From Siphonodentalium dalli (Eukaryota > Mollusca > Scaphopoda > Gadilida > Siphonodentaliidae), in assembly GCA_032622095.1 (NCBI GenBank), contig CP136063.1, forward strand, positions 79,585,980 to 79,649,979: a stretch of 64,000 bases of DNA, written 5' to 3'. This document shows, one piece after another, positions 23,801-35,800 of the stretch. Position numbers and translations under genes: made by a program. How positions within the stretch are numbered: the first letter of the stretch is position 1; each line of letters begins with the position of its first letter. The notes under the pieces were generated by a model. The model did no database searches. It was not told where the DNA came from and was given only the letters and a program-made list of their open reading frames with translations.

Positions 23801-26800
23801 TAAGCCATTGTCATCTCGACTCAGTTATAAGGCACTGTCATGCTCAAATCCATGGTACTCTAAGTTCTGTTATCATGGCACACGCCCAAAAGGGCTTTGG
23901 TTTGCAATGCGCACTACGAATTGTTTGCGTTGGGTATAGGGAGAATTTAAAGGCCCACTTAATTTTGGAGTCACCGATTATTTTTTTTATAGCGCCTTGA
24001 TATGCGGTTTTAATAACAATCTATGCCATAATGATTAAAATACTATCATTTATCACAATTTGAAACGTCTGTGTCTCAGAAGATGCCCATAGAGAAATAT
24101 AAATTAACTGAAATCATAAAAAGTTTCCTCCGTTATGACTCCTGGAATGCATCAGAAGTCAAACTAAAAATGTATTTTCAATGGAAGGGGAATAACTCTA
24201 TCTTTAAAATATAGAGTTATCCCTCCTCCATTGAAAAGCAACAAAACCAGGTGAAACTTAAGCACAAAAACTCTTCGGCAACTCAACAAAATAAACATGT
24301 TCATAGTTTATTACACCGGATAAGTTGATAATCTATTCTATTACTATATATTTTGAGACTTCGTATATATGTGTGTATATGTGTGTGTGTGTACTTCATA
24401 GAATCCAAAACGCGTGTACAGATTGAGATCAAATTTCGTATGTAAGTGTAAAATCCCACCGACACCGCCGTAGTCGTGTTTTCGAGAAGCTCTGGTCACC
24501 CTTTATCCACTCCCAAATCACAGCAAAGGCACGGCGGGGGTTAAGGCATTAACGCTCTTTATCTATACCATACACGGAGTTGTTAACGACGAACGCTCTT
24601 TATTGCAATCGGCAGTTTGTTTACCGAGCACCGACGGTCAGTGCGTTTGTCGCATTCATTCGATAGCAGACCATTAATTCGATCAGTGCTTTACTGTCAT
24701 TCATCTTATCAGACGGCATTGTTATCATTCATTCGATAGCATTGCATTCATCTGACCATTGTGATCAGTTTGCTTGGTTTTGTTTGCCGACGCTCGATAG
24801 CATTCTTTTCCTACGGCCAGGTTTTGTTTACCGAGCGCCGTCGCATTGCATTCTGACCATACGAATCAGACTGCCTACATTTTTATGGCATTCTGACAAT
24901 ACAAATCAGACTGCCTACATTATTGTGCATTTCTTGCTTTGTGTATTGTGAAAATTCTGCATTCATAATACTTTGAATCATTTTGTATTGTGACACTCCC
25001 AATTCACCGCAAAGGCACTTTGGGGCGTTAAGGCATCAACGCTCTTTATCTATACCATATACGGAGTTGTTAACGACGAACGCTCTTTATTGCAATCGGC
25101 AGTTTGTTTACCGAGCACCGACACGGTCATGCATTAGTTCAGTGCGTTAATTCGATCAGTGCTTTACTGTCATTCATCTTATCAGACGGCATTGTTATCA
25201 TTCATTCGATAGCATTGCATTCATCTGACCATTGTGATCAGTTTGCTTGGTTTTGTTTGCTGACGCTCGATAGCATTCTTTTCCTACGGCCAGGTTCTGT
25301 TTACCGAGCGCCGTTGCATTGCATTATGACCATACGAATCAGACTGCCTACATTTTTTTGGCATTCTGACCATACAAATCAGACTGCCTACATTATTGTG
25401 CATTTCTTGCTTTGTGTATTGTGAAAACAGACTGCCAAAATAATTATATTGTATTTTTGCATTCTGACCATTGTTATCAGACAATTCCTCAACATTCATC
25501 CAGTTTGTGTCATTTTACTTTTTTCGCTGCCAAAATGGCAAAATGTATTAATCAGAAGCATATCTTCCCCTGTTTGGGTGTGAACTGCTGGTCGCCCCTG
25601 ACGAGATTGGTCGCCCCTGACGAGATTCCACCATGAGAGAATCGAAACTTCACTTTAAATGCCCATCATTGTAAGTGATGTCGGGCAATGTACCACGCAA
25701 ATTTATCTTCATAAATTTTCGATCTTTTCAGAAGTTGTTAGTATTATCTCGGTTCCCTCGAAGTTCATATAATTTGAACGGCCCTTCTGAGGGCCACTAT
25801 TAGCGTAAGGGACTCGATAATTCTGCATTCTGACACTGCAAACATGATTGTGCATTCATAATACTTTCAATCATTTTGTATTGTGACCAATACGAATCAG
25901 ACTGCCTACATTATTGTGCATTTCTTGCTTTGTGTATTGTGAAAATTCTGCATTCATAATACTTTGAATCATTTTGTATTGTGACACTCCCAATTCACCG
26001 CAAAGGCACTTTGGGGCGTTAAGGCATCAACGCTCTTTATCTATACCATATACGGAGTTGTTAACGACGAACGCTCTTTATTGCAATCGGCAGTTTGTTT
26101 ACCGAGCACCGACACGGTCATGCATTAGTTCAGTGCGTTAATTCGATCAGTGCTTTACTGTCATTCATCTTATCAGACGGCATTGTTATCATTCATTCGA
26201 TAGCATTGCATTCATCTGACCATTGTGATCAGTTTGCTTGGTTTTGTTTGCTGACGCTCGATAGCATTCTTTTCCTACGGCCAGGTTTTGTTTACCGAGC
26301 GCCGTTGCATTGCATTATGACCATACGAATCAGACTGCCTACATTTTTTTGGCATTCTGACCATACAAATCAGACTGCCTACATTATTGTGCATTTCTTG
26401 CTTTGTGTATTGTGAAAACAGACTGCCAAAATAATTATATTGTATTTTTGCATTCTGACCATTGTTATCAGACAATTCCTCAACATTCATCCAGTTTGTG
26501 TCATTTAACTTTTTTCGCTGCCAAAATGGCAAAATGTATTAATCAGAAGCATATCTTCCCCTGTTTGGGTGTGAACTGCTGGTCGCCCCTGACGAGATTG
26601 GTCGCCCCTGACGAGATTCCACCATGAGAGAATCGAAACTTCACTTTAAATGCCCATCATTGTAAGTGATGTCGGGCAATGTACCACGCAAATTTATCTT
26701 CATAAATTTTCGATCTTTTCAGAAGTTGTTAGTATTATCTCGGTTCCCTCGAAGTTCATATAATTTGAACGGCCCTTCTGAGGGCCACTATTAGCGCAAG

Positions 26801-29800
26801 GGACTCGATAATTCTGCATTCTGACACTGCAAACATGATTGTGCATTCATAATACTTTCAATCATTTTGTATTGTGACCAATACGAATCAGACTGCCTAC
26901 ATTATTGAAAGTCAGACTGCCTTCGATCATTGTTCATTCTTGCTTTGTGTATTGTGAAAACAGACTGCCAAATTAATTATATTGTATTTTCTGCATTCTG
27001 ATCAGACTGCCATTGTTGAGTCCTGCATTTTGGCATGCCGCCCAAGAAGAGACCAATCATTGGCCGGACAAGTTCAGGTGCCAAACGTAAGAAAATAGAA
27101 ATGGCTACTGAAACTGGACAGCAGCGTGAACAACGCCTATCAGATAAACGGGAGACGGCTGTTCAGGCTCGAGAAGTGGAAACTGAGCAGCAGCGTGAAC
27201 AGCGCCTATTAGATAAACGGGAGAGGGCTGTTCAGGCTCGAGAAGTGGAAACTGGACAGCTGCGTGAACAGCGCCTATCAGATAAACGGGAGACGGCTGT
27301 TCAGGCTCGAGAAGTGGAAACTGAGCAGCAGCGTGAACAGCGCCTATTAGATCTCCGGGAGAGGGCTGTTCAGGCTCGAGAAGTGGAAACTGGACAGCAG
27401 CGTGAACAGCGCCTATTAGATAAACGCGAGACGGCTGTTCAGACTCGAGAAGTGGAAACTGGGCAGCAGCGTGAACAGCGCCTATTAGATCTCCGGGAGA
27501 CAGCTGTTCAGGCTCGAGAAGTGGAAACTGGGCAGCAGCGTGAACAACGCCTATTAGATCTCCGGGAGAGGGCTGTTCATGCTCGAGCCGTTGAAACCGA
27601 TGAGCAGCGGCATCATGAGGCTGATCGTCGCCGGCGACATGCACACGCGATCGGGGAGTGGCAAAACTCTGCTTTTGTGTATGACCCTCACATCGACTAC
27701 AAGTCGCACAGAATTTTGCAGATTGCCCGAATGACCGAATTGTGTCAACATTGTCGCGCTTTTAAATGGCAAGGTGAACCACCAGGGATGTGCTGCTTGA
27801 ATGCCAAAGTTATGCTTCAACAACATGCTGACCCACCTGAACCTCTTCAAGACCTGCTTCGTGGTTCAACCCCAGAATCTAAACATTTTCTCAAGAACAT
27901 CCAGAAATATAATGCCGCATTCCAAATGACATCTTTTGGGGCAAATATCATAACTGAAGGTGTGTATATGCCAACGTTCAAAGTTCAAGGTCAGGTTTAC
28001 CATCGCATCGGCCCTCTACAACCCAATGATGATGCACAACCTCAATACATGCAGATATACTTTGTTGGTGATTTTAATAGAGGTAGAACTCCGTTCCGCT
28101 TTGTCTGATGGCACCAGACCTGAAGTTATATACACTCTCCAGCAAATGATCCATCAACACAACTCTTATGTGTCCAGTTTTAAATATGCTCTAGAAACCC
28201 ACAACACACCAAATTTGCAGGTGGTCATAGACGCGGACAGAAGACCACTCAATCAACACAGTGGTCGATTTAATGAACCTGCGTCCAATGAGATAGCGGT
28301 CGTTTTAGCAGGCGCAGAGCATGGTAGGCGTGATATTGTTTTAAAGCGTCGTGACGACACTATACTTCGCATTTGCGAGACACATAGATCGTACGACCCT
28401 CTCCAATATCCCCTCCTATGTGTCTTCGGTGAAGACGGATATAAGTTCGCTATACCACACTCAATCGGCAACAAGAATGTGTCATGCAAGGACTTTTATT
28501 CCTATCATTTCATGGTTCGTGATGGGTCCTTCAACCAATTGCAGAGAAGCCGGAACCTGTTCAGTCAGTTTGCTGTGGATATGTACGCCAAAGTGGAGGG
28601 TGAAAGACTCCTCTATATTCGGAACAACCAACGGAAACTCCGTGCAGATTCATATATACACCTCTGTGATAGCATAAATAATGATCAGGAAAGAGCCGGA
28701 GTCGGCCAACTGGTAATCCTCCCGTCGACATTCACAGGTAGCCCGCGATATATGCAGGAGAAGACGCAGGATGCTATGACATTTGTCAGGCACTTCGGTC
28801 GTCCGGACCTTTTCATCACATTCACGTGCAACCCTGCATGGCAGGAGTTGAATGTTGAATTGTTCGAGGGCCAGGTTTCTAAAGACAGGCATGACTTGAC
28901 ATCTAGAGTGTTCCGTCTGAAATTGACGAAGCTCATGAATCTTTTGAAGAAATCGCACATTTTCGGCCAACCTGTGTGCGATATGTATACGGTTGAATGG
29001 CAAAAGAGAGGACTACCACATGCACACATTTTAACTTGGCTTAAACAGAAAATACGCCCTGAGCAGATCGACAGCTTCATTTCTGCCGAATTTCCTGATC
29101 CTGATGATGATCCAGAATTGTTCGAGACTGTGAAGGCTCAGATGATACACGGTCCATGTGGTCCATTCAATTTCAATTCGCCCTGCATGAAAGATCGAAA
29201 ATGTACGAAGCGGTACCCTCGGGCGTTCCTCTTAGAAACGCAAACTGGCCATGATGGCTATCCACTTTACAGGAGGAGATCGCCAGATGATGGTGGAAAT
29301 GTCGCCAATATAAAACTTAAAAATGGACAGGATTTTGTTGCAGACAATAGGTGGGTTGTTCCATATTGTCCCATGTTATCAAAAATCTTCAACGCACACA
29401 TAAACGTTGAGTTTTGCAACTCTGTAAAAGCTATAAAGTATGTATGCAAATACATCAATAAGGGATCAGATGCGGCTATGTTCGCCCTACGAGACATGAG
29501 AACAAAGGACGAGTTGAGTCAGTTTCAAATGGGTAGGTACATCAGTACCAATGAAGCGTTTTGGCGCATTTTTGACTTCCCCATCCACGATAGACACCCA
29601 GCCGTTTTTCGACTTGCTGTGCATTTAGAAAATGGACAGAGAGTGTACTTCACCGAACAAACAGCGGCACAAGTTGTATCGGCACCAAAAGAGACGACAC
29701 TCACTGCCTTTTTCAAACTTTGCCAAGAAGATGATTTTGCCAACACAATTTTGTACTGTGACCTCCCATCTTATTTCACCTTTGTCAATAATCGATGGGT

Positions 29801-32800
29801 CCGCCGCAAGCGTGGTGAACCCGTCGAAGGAGTCATGGGCGTGTTCAAAGACTATGCTCTCGGTAGGGTATACACTGTTCATCCCACACAACAGGAATGT
29901 TTTTTCTTGAGAATACTGCTGCATGAAGTGGAAGGTCCAACATCTTTTAACTCCTTGCGAACTGTCGACGGCCAATTATGTCTTAGCTACAGAGAAGCGT
30001 GCTTCAAAAGGGGACTATTGGAAGACGACCATCAATGGGAGGCAACGATGACAGAGGCAGCGATATCAAAGTCTCCTAGGAGTTTGCGTAGTTTGTTTGC
30101 GACTCTCTTGCACATATGTGGTATTGCCAATCCTCTTGAATTGTGGCTCCAATTCAGAGAAAACCTCTCGGAGGATCTTAAGTACAGGTTGCAGGTTGCA
30201 AATCCTGGCATTGACGTTTCATTCAACGATGATATTTTCAATGCTTCTCTCATCGAGATCGAAAACAAAATCCTGGCTCTTGGGGGACCAGAGCTCCACA
30301 CTTTCGGTCTCCCTCGCACTCAACATTCTCGCATGTCTGCACTGCCCAGAGAGGTGCTACGTGAACTGTCGTATGATTTAGATACCATCGAACAAACTCT
30401 GTCATCGGGCGAACCAAATCTTCTCCCAGAGCAGCGACACTGTTATGTGACCATACTGCAGAGTGTTGCCAATCACCTTGGTGGTATTTATTTTCTCGAC
30501 GCTCCCGGGGGCACTGGGAAAACGTTTGTAACCAACCTTATATTGGCGACAGTCAGGGAAGAAAGGAAAATCGCTGTTGCAGTTGCATCCTCTGGCATAG
30601 CTGCAACACTTCTTCCTGGAGGTAGAACTGCACATTCAACATTCAAACTGCCACTCAATTTGAATGCGAGCGATACTCCAACATGTAATATAAGCAAGGG
30701 TACTGGTCTTGCTCACCTGTTGAGAGAGGCTGTGTTGATTGTCTGGGATGAGTGTACTATGTCACATAAGAGGGCATTCGAGGCACTGGATCGAACACTG
30801 CAAGATATAAGGGGCTGTAACAATATTATGGGTGGCATAACCTTACTATTGTCTGGAGACTTCCGACAAACTCTGCCTATTGTACCAAGAGGCACAAAGG
30901 CTGATGAATTAAAAGCTTGCATCAAATCATCTTACCTTTGGAAGAGTGTTCGAATACTCAAGCTGACAATTAACATGAGGGCGCATCTGTTTGGTAATGA
31001 CGTGGCTGCATATTTTTCCGACCAGTTACTCAGAATTGGCGATGGCAAGTGCAATTCTGATGCCGAAGGACGAATAGATCTATCTGCTTTGAGCTCGATT
31101 GTTTCCTCTCTTGATGAGCTTATTGTGAATGTTTTCAGAGATCTTCCTAGCAAGCTCTCGGATCACACATGGCTCTGTGAGAGAGCCATCCTAGCTCCTA
31201 CAAATGATATTGTTGACGAGGTTAACTTGAAGTTGTTGGAACAAGTCCCTGGACAGCTTCATTCTATGCACTCCATTGATACCATTCCAGACCAATCAGA
31301 AATTGTAAATTACCCGACCGAGTTTCTCAATTCACTCAAACCCCCAGGCATGCCACCTCATCAGTTGCAGTTGAAGGTAGGTGCACCAATCATGTTGCTT
31401 CGAAATCTTGAACCACCTAAGTTGTGTAATGGTACACGACTTTCTATCAAGAAAATATCACCTCATATCATTGAGGCAACTATTCTCACTGGATGTGCGA
31501 AAGGGGAGCATGTTTTTCTCCCTAGGATTCCATTGATTCCCACTGAGTCGCCAATACAGTTCCGCCGGCTTCAGTTCCCAGTTCGATTGAGCTTTGCAAT
31601 GTCAATCAACAAATCACAAGGACAGACACTTAAAGTTGTTGGCCTCCAACTTCAGAGTCCCTGTTTCTCACATGGACAGCTATATGTTGCATGCTCACGG
31701 GTCGGCTCCCCCTCCAGTCTGTTCGTTTATGCACCAGAAGGGAAAACTAGGAACGTTGTCTACCCAGAAGCACTGAGGTAAATTTTCAAAAGCGAAATGG
31801 TGAACCCGTCGAATGAGTAATGGGCGTGTTCAAAGACTGTGCTCTCGGTAGGGTCTACACTGTTCATCCTACACAACAGCAATGTTTGTTTTTCTTGAGA
31901 ATGCTGCTGCATGAAGTGGAAGATCCAACATCGTTTAACTCCTTACAAACTGTCGACGGCCAATTTCTCTTGATTAAAACGGCAGAATTAACTCATTGAA
32001 AAACCAAAACATTGTCTTCGATTTTTGAGACCTCCCCTTTCATTCGATGTGGGTGCGCTTAGTGGTTATATTGATATCTCTTCCAACATTTTCATTCGTT
32101 GTACATTCCACATTATCGCTCTGCACACAATCTGGTTCATTCACTTGATTATTTATCTCATGTGTCGCCTCACGTTTTCAGTTCTGTATTCTGACCACTC
32201 AGTTCAATTAACGAATTAATCAACAACGATAATTAATGGATTAAGAAACTATTAGATGAATGTATAGACAGAAAATTACAAACCCAGTTACTCAGGAAAT
32301 TGAATTGGTGTGGGGAAAAATTCCCAAATGTTGTACTTGAATTGTTATAGGTCCATGGTGAGACCATTATTTCTCTTGATTTAAAAGGCAGAATTAACTT
32401 ATTGATTATCTCATGTGTCTCCTCACGTTTTCACTTCTGTATTCTGACAACTCAGTTTAATTAACGAATCACTGAACAACGATAATTAATGAATTAATGA
32501 ATTAAGAAACTCTTAGATGAATTAATGTATAAACAGAAAAAAACAAATCCAGTTACTCAGGAAATTGAATTGGTGTGGGGAAAAATTCCCAAATGTTGTA
32601 CTTGAATTGTTATTGGTCCATGGTGAGACCATCATTTCTCTTGATTAAAAAGGCAGAATTAACTCATTGATTATCTCATGTGTCTCCTCACGTTTTTGAG
32701 TTCTGTATTCTGACCACTCAGTTCAATTAACGAATTAATCAACAACGATAATTAATGTATTAAGAAACTCTTAGATGAGTGAATGTATAGACAGAAAAAT

Positions 32801-35800
32801 ACAAACCCAGTTACTTAGGAAATTGAATTGGTGTGGGGAAAAATTCCCAATTGTTGTACATAAACTCCGTGCCGATTCATATATACACTTCTGTGATAGG
32901 ATAACTAATGATCAGGAAAGAGCCGGAGTCGGCCAACTGGTAATTCCCCCGTCGACATCCACAGGTAGCCCGCGATATATGCAGGAAAAGACGCAGGATG
33001 CTGTGACATTTGTCAGGCACTTCGGTCGTCCGGACCTTTTCATCACATTTCACGTGCAGCCCTGCATGGCAGGAGTTGACAGTTGAATTGTTCGAGGGCC
33101 AGGTTTCTAAAGACAGGCATGATTTGAAAGTTAGAGTGTTCCGTCTTAATTGTTGTTGGTCCATGGTGAGCACATCTCTCTTGCTTAAAGAGGCAGAATT
33201 ATCTCCTCACGTTTTCAGTTCTGTATTCTGTCCACTCAGTTCAATTAACGAATCAATGAACAACTATAATTAATGTATTAAGAAACTCTTAGATTAAATA
33301 GGCAGAATTAACTCATTATCTCCTCACGTTTTCAGTTCTGTATTCTGACCACTCAGTTTAATTAACGAATCAATGAACAACGATAATTAATGTATTAAGA
33401 AACTCTTAGATGAGTGAATGTATTGACAGAAAAATGCAAATCCAGCGGCACAGGAAATTGAATTGGTTTGTGAAAAATTCCCAAATGTTGTACTTGAATT
33501 GTTATTGGTCCATGGTGAGACTATCGTTTCTCTTGATTAAATAGGCAGAATTAACTCATTATCTCCTCACTTTTTCAGTTCTGTATTCTGACCACTCAGT
33601 TTATTTAACGAATCAATGAACAACGATAATTAATGTATTAAGAAACTCTTAGATGAGTGAATGTATAGACAGGAAAATGCAAATCCAGTTACACAGGAAA
33701 TTGAATTGGTGTGGGGAAAAATTCCCAAATGTTGTACTTGAATTGTTATTTGTCCATGATGAGACTATCGTCTCTTGATTAAATAGGCAGAATTAACTCA
33801 TTATCTCCTCACTTTTTTCAGTTCTGTATTCTGACCACTCCGTTTAATTAACGAATCAATGAACAACGATAATTAATGTATTAATAAACTCTTAGATGAG
33901 TGAATGTATAGACAGGAAAATGCAAATCCAGTTACACAGGAAATTGAATTGGTGTGGGGAAATTTTTCCAAATGTTGTACTTGAATTATTATTGGTCCGT
34001 GGTGAGACTATCATTTCTCTTGATTAAAAATGCAGAATTAACTCATTGATTATCTCATGTGTCTCCTCACGTTTTCAGTTCTGTATTCTGACCATTCAGT
34101 TCAATTAACGAATCAATCAACAACTATAATTAATGTATTAAGAAACTCTTAGATGAGTGAATGTATAGACAGAAAAATGCAAATCCAGTTACTCAGGAAA
34201 TTGAAATGGTGTGGGGAAAAATTCCCAAATGTTGTATTTGAATTGTTGTTGGTCCATGGTGAGACCATTATTTCTCTTGATTAAAAGGGCAGAATTAACT
34301 CATTGAAAGACAAAAAGTCATGTTTCTGACAAAGCCATGAGACGAACCACGCCAATTTTATCGGGTCGCCGAGCCCGTGCGACGCCAGCTTCGCGCATGC
34401 GCAGACCAGATCTCGGAAACGGGTGGAGCTATCGACTTGAAATTTGGTTTTTGAATAGCCCGGACAACGTCGGGCTCAACAATTTTTCATCGGGTCAGTT
34501 CTTTCCGCCCGATGTACCTTAAATCTTTTAGGGACGGGTACCATAATTAACTCGTTGAAAAACCAAATGTTATTTTGTCATGCCTGTACGGGGTTACCTT
34601 GAAAAACACAAATAAATAGATCGACCAAAGCTTAATGGATCGACCAAAGCCATGGGACCAATCCCGCCAGTGGCGGGCTAACCTGCTAGTACTATATATT
34701 GGAGCTTCCTCTTCAAATGGTGTATAATATGGCATGTATTGTATATATGTGATCTGGGGGTTCGATAATTAAGTGGGCCTTTAACAAAATAATGTTCGGA
34801 TAAAGTTAATATTCGCCGTTTCATCACTATTTGAACCAGACTAGATGATGATATCATAGGTCAGGATGATTAAATTGCATACTGTTTTCAGTAAAGTGTC
34901 CATGACCTTGATTTTCTTAAAATCGGAAATATTGATATAATAGAAACGGAAATAGTGTTCGTCGATACTATAGTACCGCCGTCCATAAGATATGGACTCC
35001 AATGGTGTCAGTCTCTCTTATATTCTTATTTCGATGAGTGGCAGCATATAAGTATAGTTACGGTTTGCAGTTGACTTAAAGGTGCTCAATCCTAATTAAC
35101 GCTCGCAAATTACTATTTCCTTGGCTTCGAGTGTAAAACATATTTGATTCGAGTCGAGGAACCCACCCATCAAAGCTATAGGAGTGATCATATTTCGATG
35201 TTTGAAATCTATTATTTTAATTTTAAGTGGCCCAGTAAACTGTTGACGAGAAGAACTTATCTGACCAGATAGCGGATGAAGATCGATAACTCTAAAATCC
35301 GGTGGTTTTTTTGTGTCAGATATTTGACAACCGGAAAAATTTCGTTGAACAAAACTTGATAAATAACAGGTTTTGGGCAATTTTAGACTATAGTTGACTG
35401 GCTAGCATTATTTTTGGGCAATTAATCGATTCTGATAACTGAAGCGGCATTTAAAAACAAATTGTGTTGTTGGAATCTGATGTTATGGGGACCGTCGCAT
35501 CGGATTGAGTACCTTTAATTAGGTTGTCCTTATTTCCTTCACATATTTCCACCCTGGTCAAGTGCTCCTGCTAATGTGCTATGGTGCGATTGGGTCCTGC
35601 TGAATTGCTATAATGCTGTTATGACAAACTGATGAATATGAATTTGAACCATGGAATAGTGCAAATTACATTCGTGTGCTCTATGAACGACGCAAACAAC
35701 ATGGTAATTATAATGAAAATGATTTTATGACTCCAGCCATAAAATCATTTGCATTATTAATTACCATGTTGTTTGCATTGTTCGTATAGCAAACAAGTGT

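Larger units (their letters stand above)
24332..34689 (+). mobile_element. Complete autonomous-type Helitron, 10,358 bp
   Basis: The 5' end is A|TCTATTCTATTACTATAT. The 3' end is the hairpin CCCGCC-AGT-GGCGGG (34663-34677), then CTAACCTG and CTAG|T. TC at the start, a hairpin about 10 bp before CTRR, and insertion between A and T are the Helitron hallmarks. Inside, in order: a leader with 991-bp direct repeats, a coding region 27035-31781 (Rep/helicase in two frames), fragments of its own ORF, a ~250 bp satellite array and a unique 3' end. One frame break suggests it may not be active as it stands. Confidence 0.85.
23951..34780. mobile_element. TTAA-flanked MITE (AGGCCCACTTAAT family) split by a Helitron
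   Basis: Left end AGGCCCACTTAATTTT with TTAA at 23947-23950. Right end ATTAAGTGGGCCT with TTAA at 34781-34784. The two outer pieces (23951-24331, 34690-34780) together resemble the undisturbed copy at 61633-62053, including 'AACATGTTCA(T/C)AGTTTA' and 'GGAGCTTCCTCTT'. The interior is the Helitron. Confidence 0.85.

Noticed and set aside
25104-26627. Repeated 74- to 106-codon frames in the Helitron leader
   Set aside because: They recur because the 991-bp unit recurs. They have no domain and lie in low-complexity CAGACTGCC repeats.
27105-27644. 179-codon minus-strand frame in the Helitron
   Set aside because: It is the antisense shadow of the 69-bp coding repeats.
28071-31781. Host Pif1 helicase gene
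   Set aside because: The Rep domain with HUH and two tyrosines in the same frame, and the flanking Helitron ends, show it is transposon-borne.
34686-34690. Target site duplication for the Helitron ('TACTATATATT' on both sides)
   Set aside because: Helitrons make no TSD. The shared 11 bases lie within the 5' terminal sequence and the 3' flank and are best read as chance AT-rich similarity.
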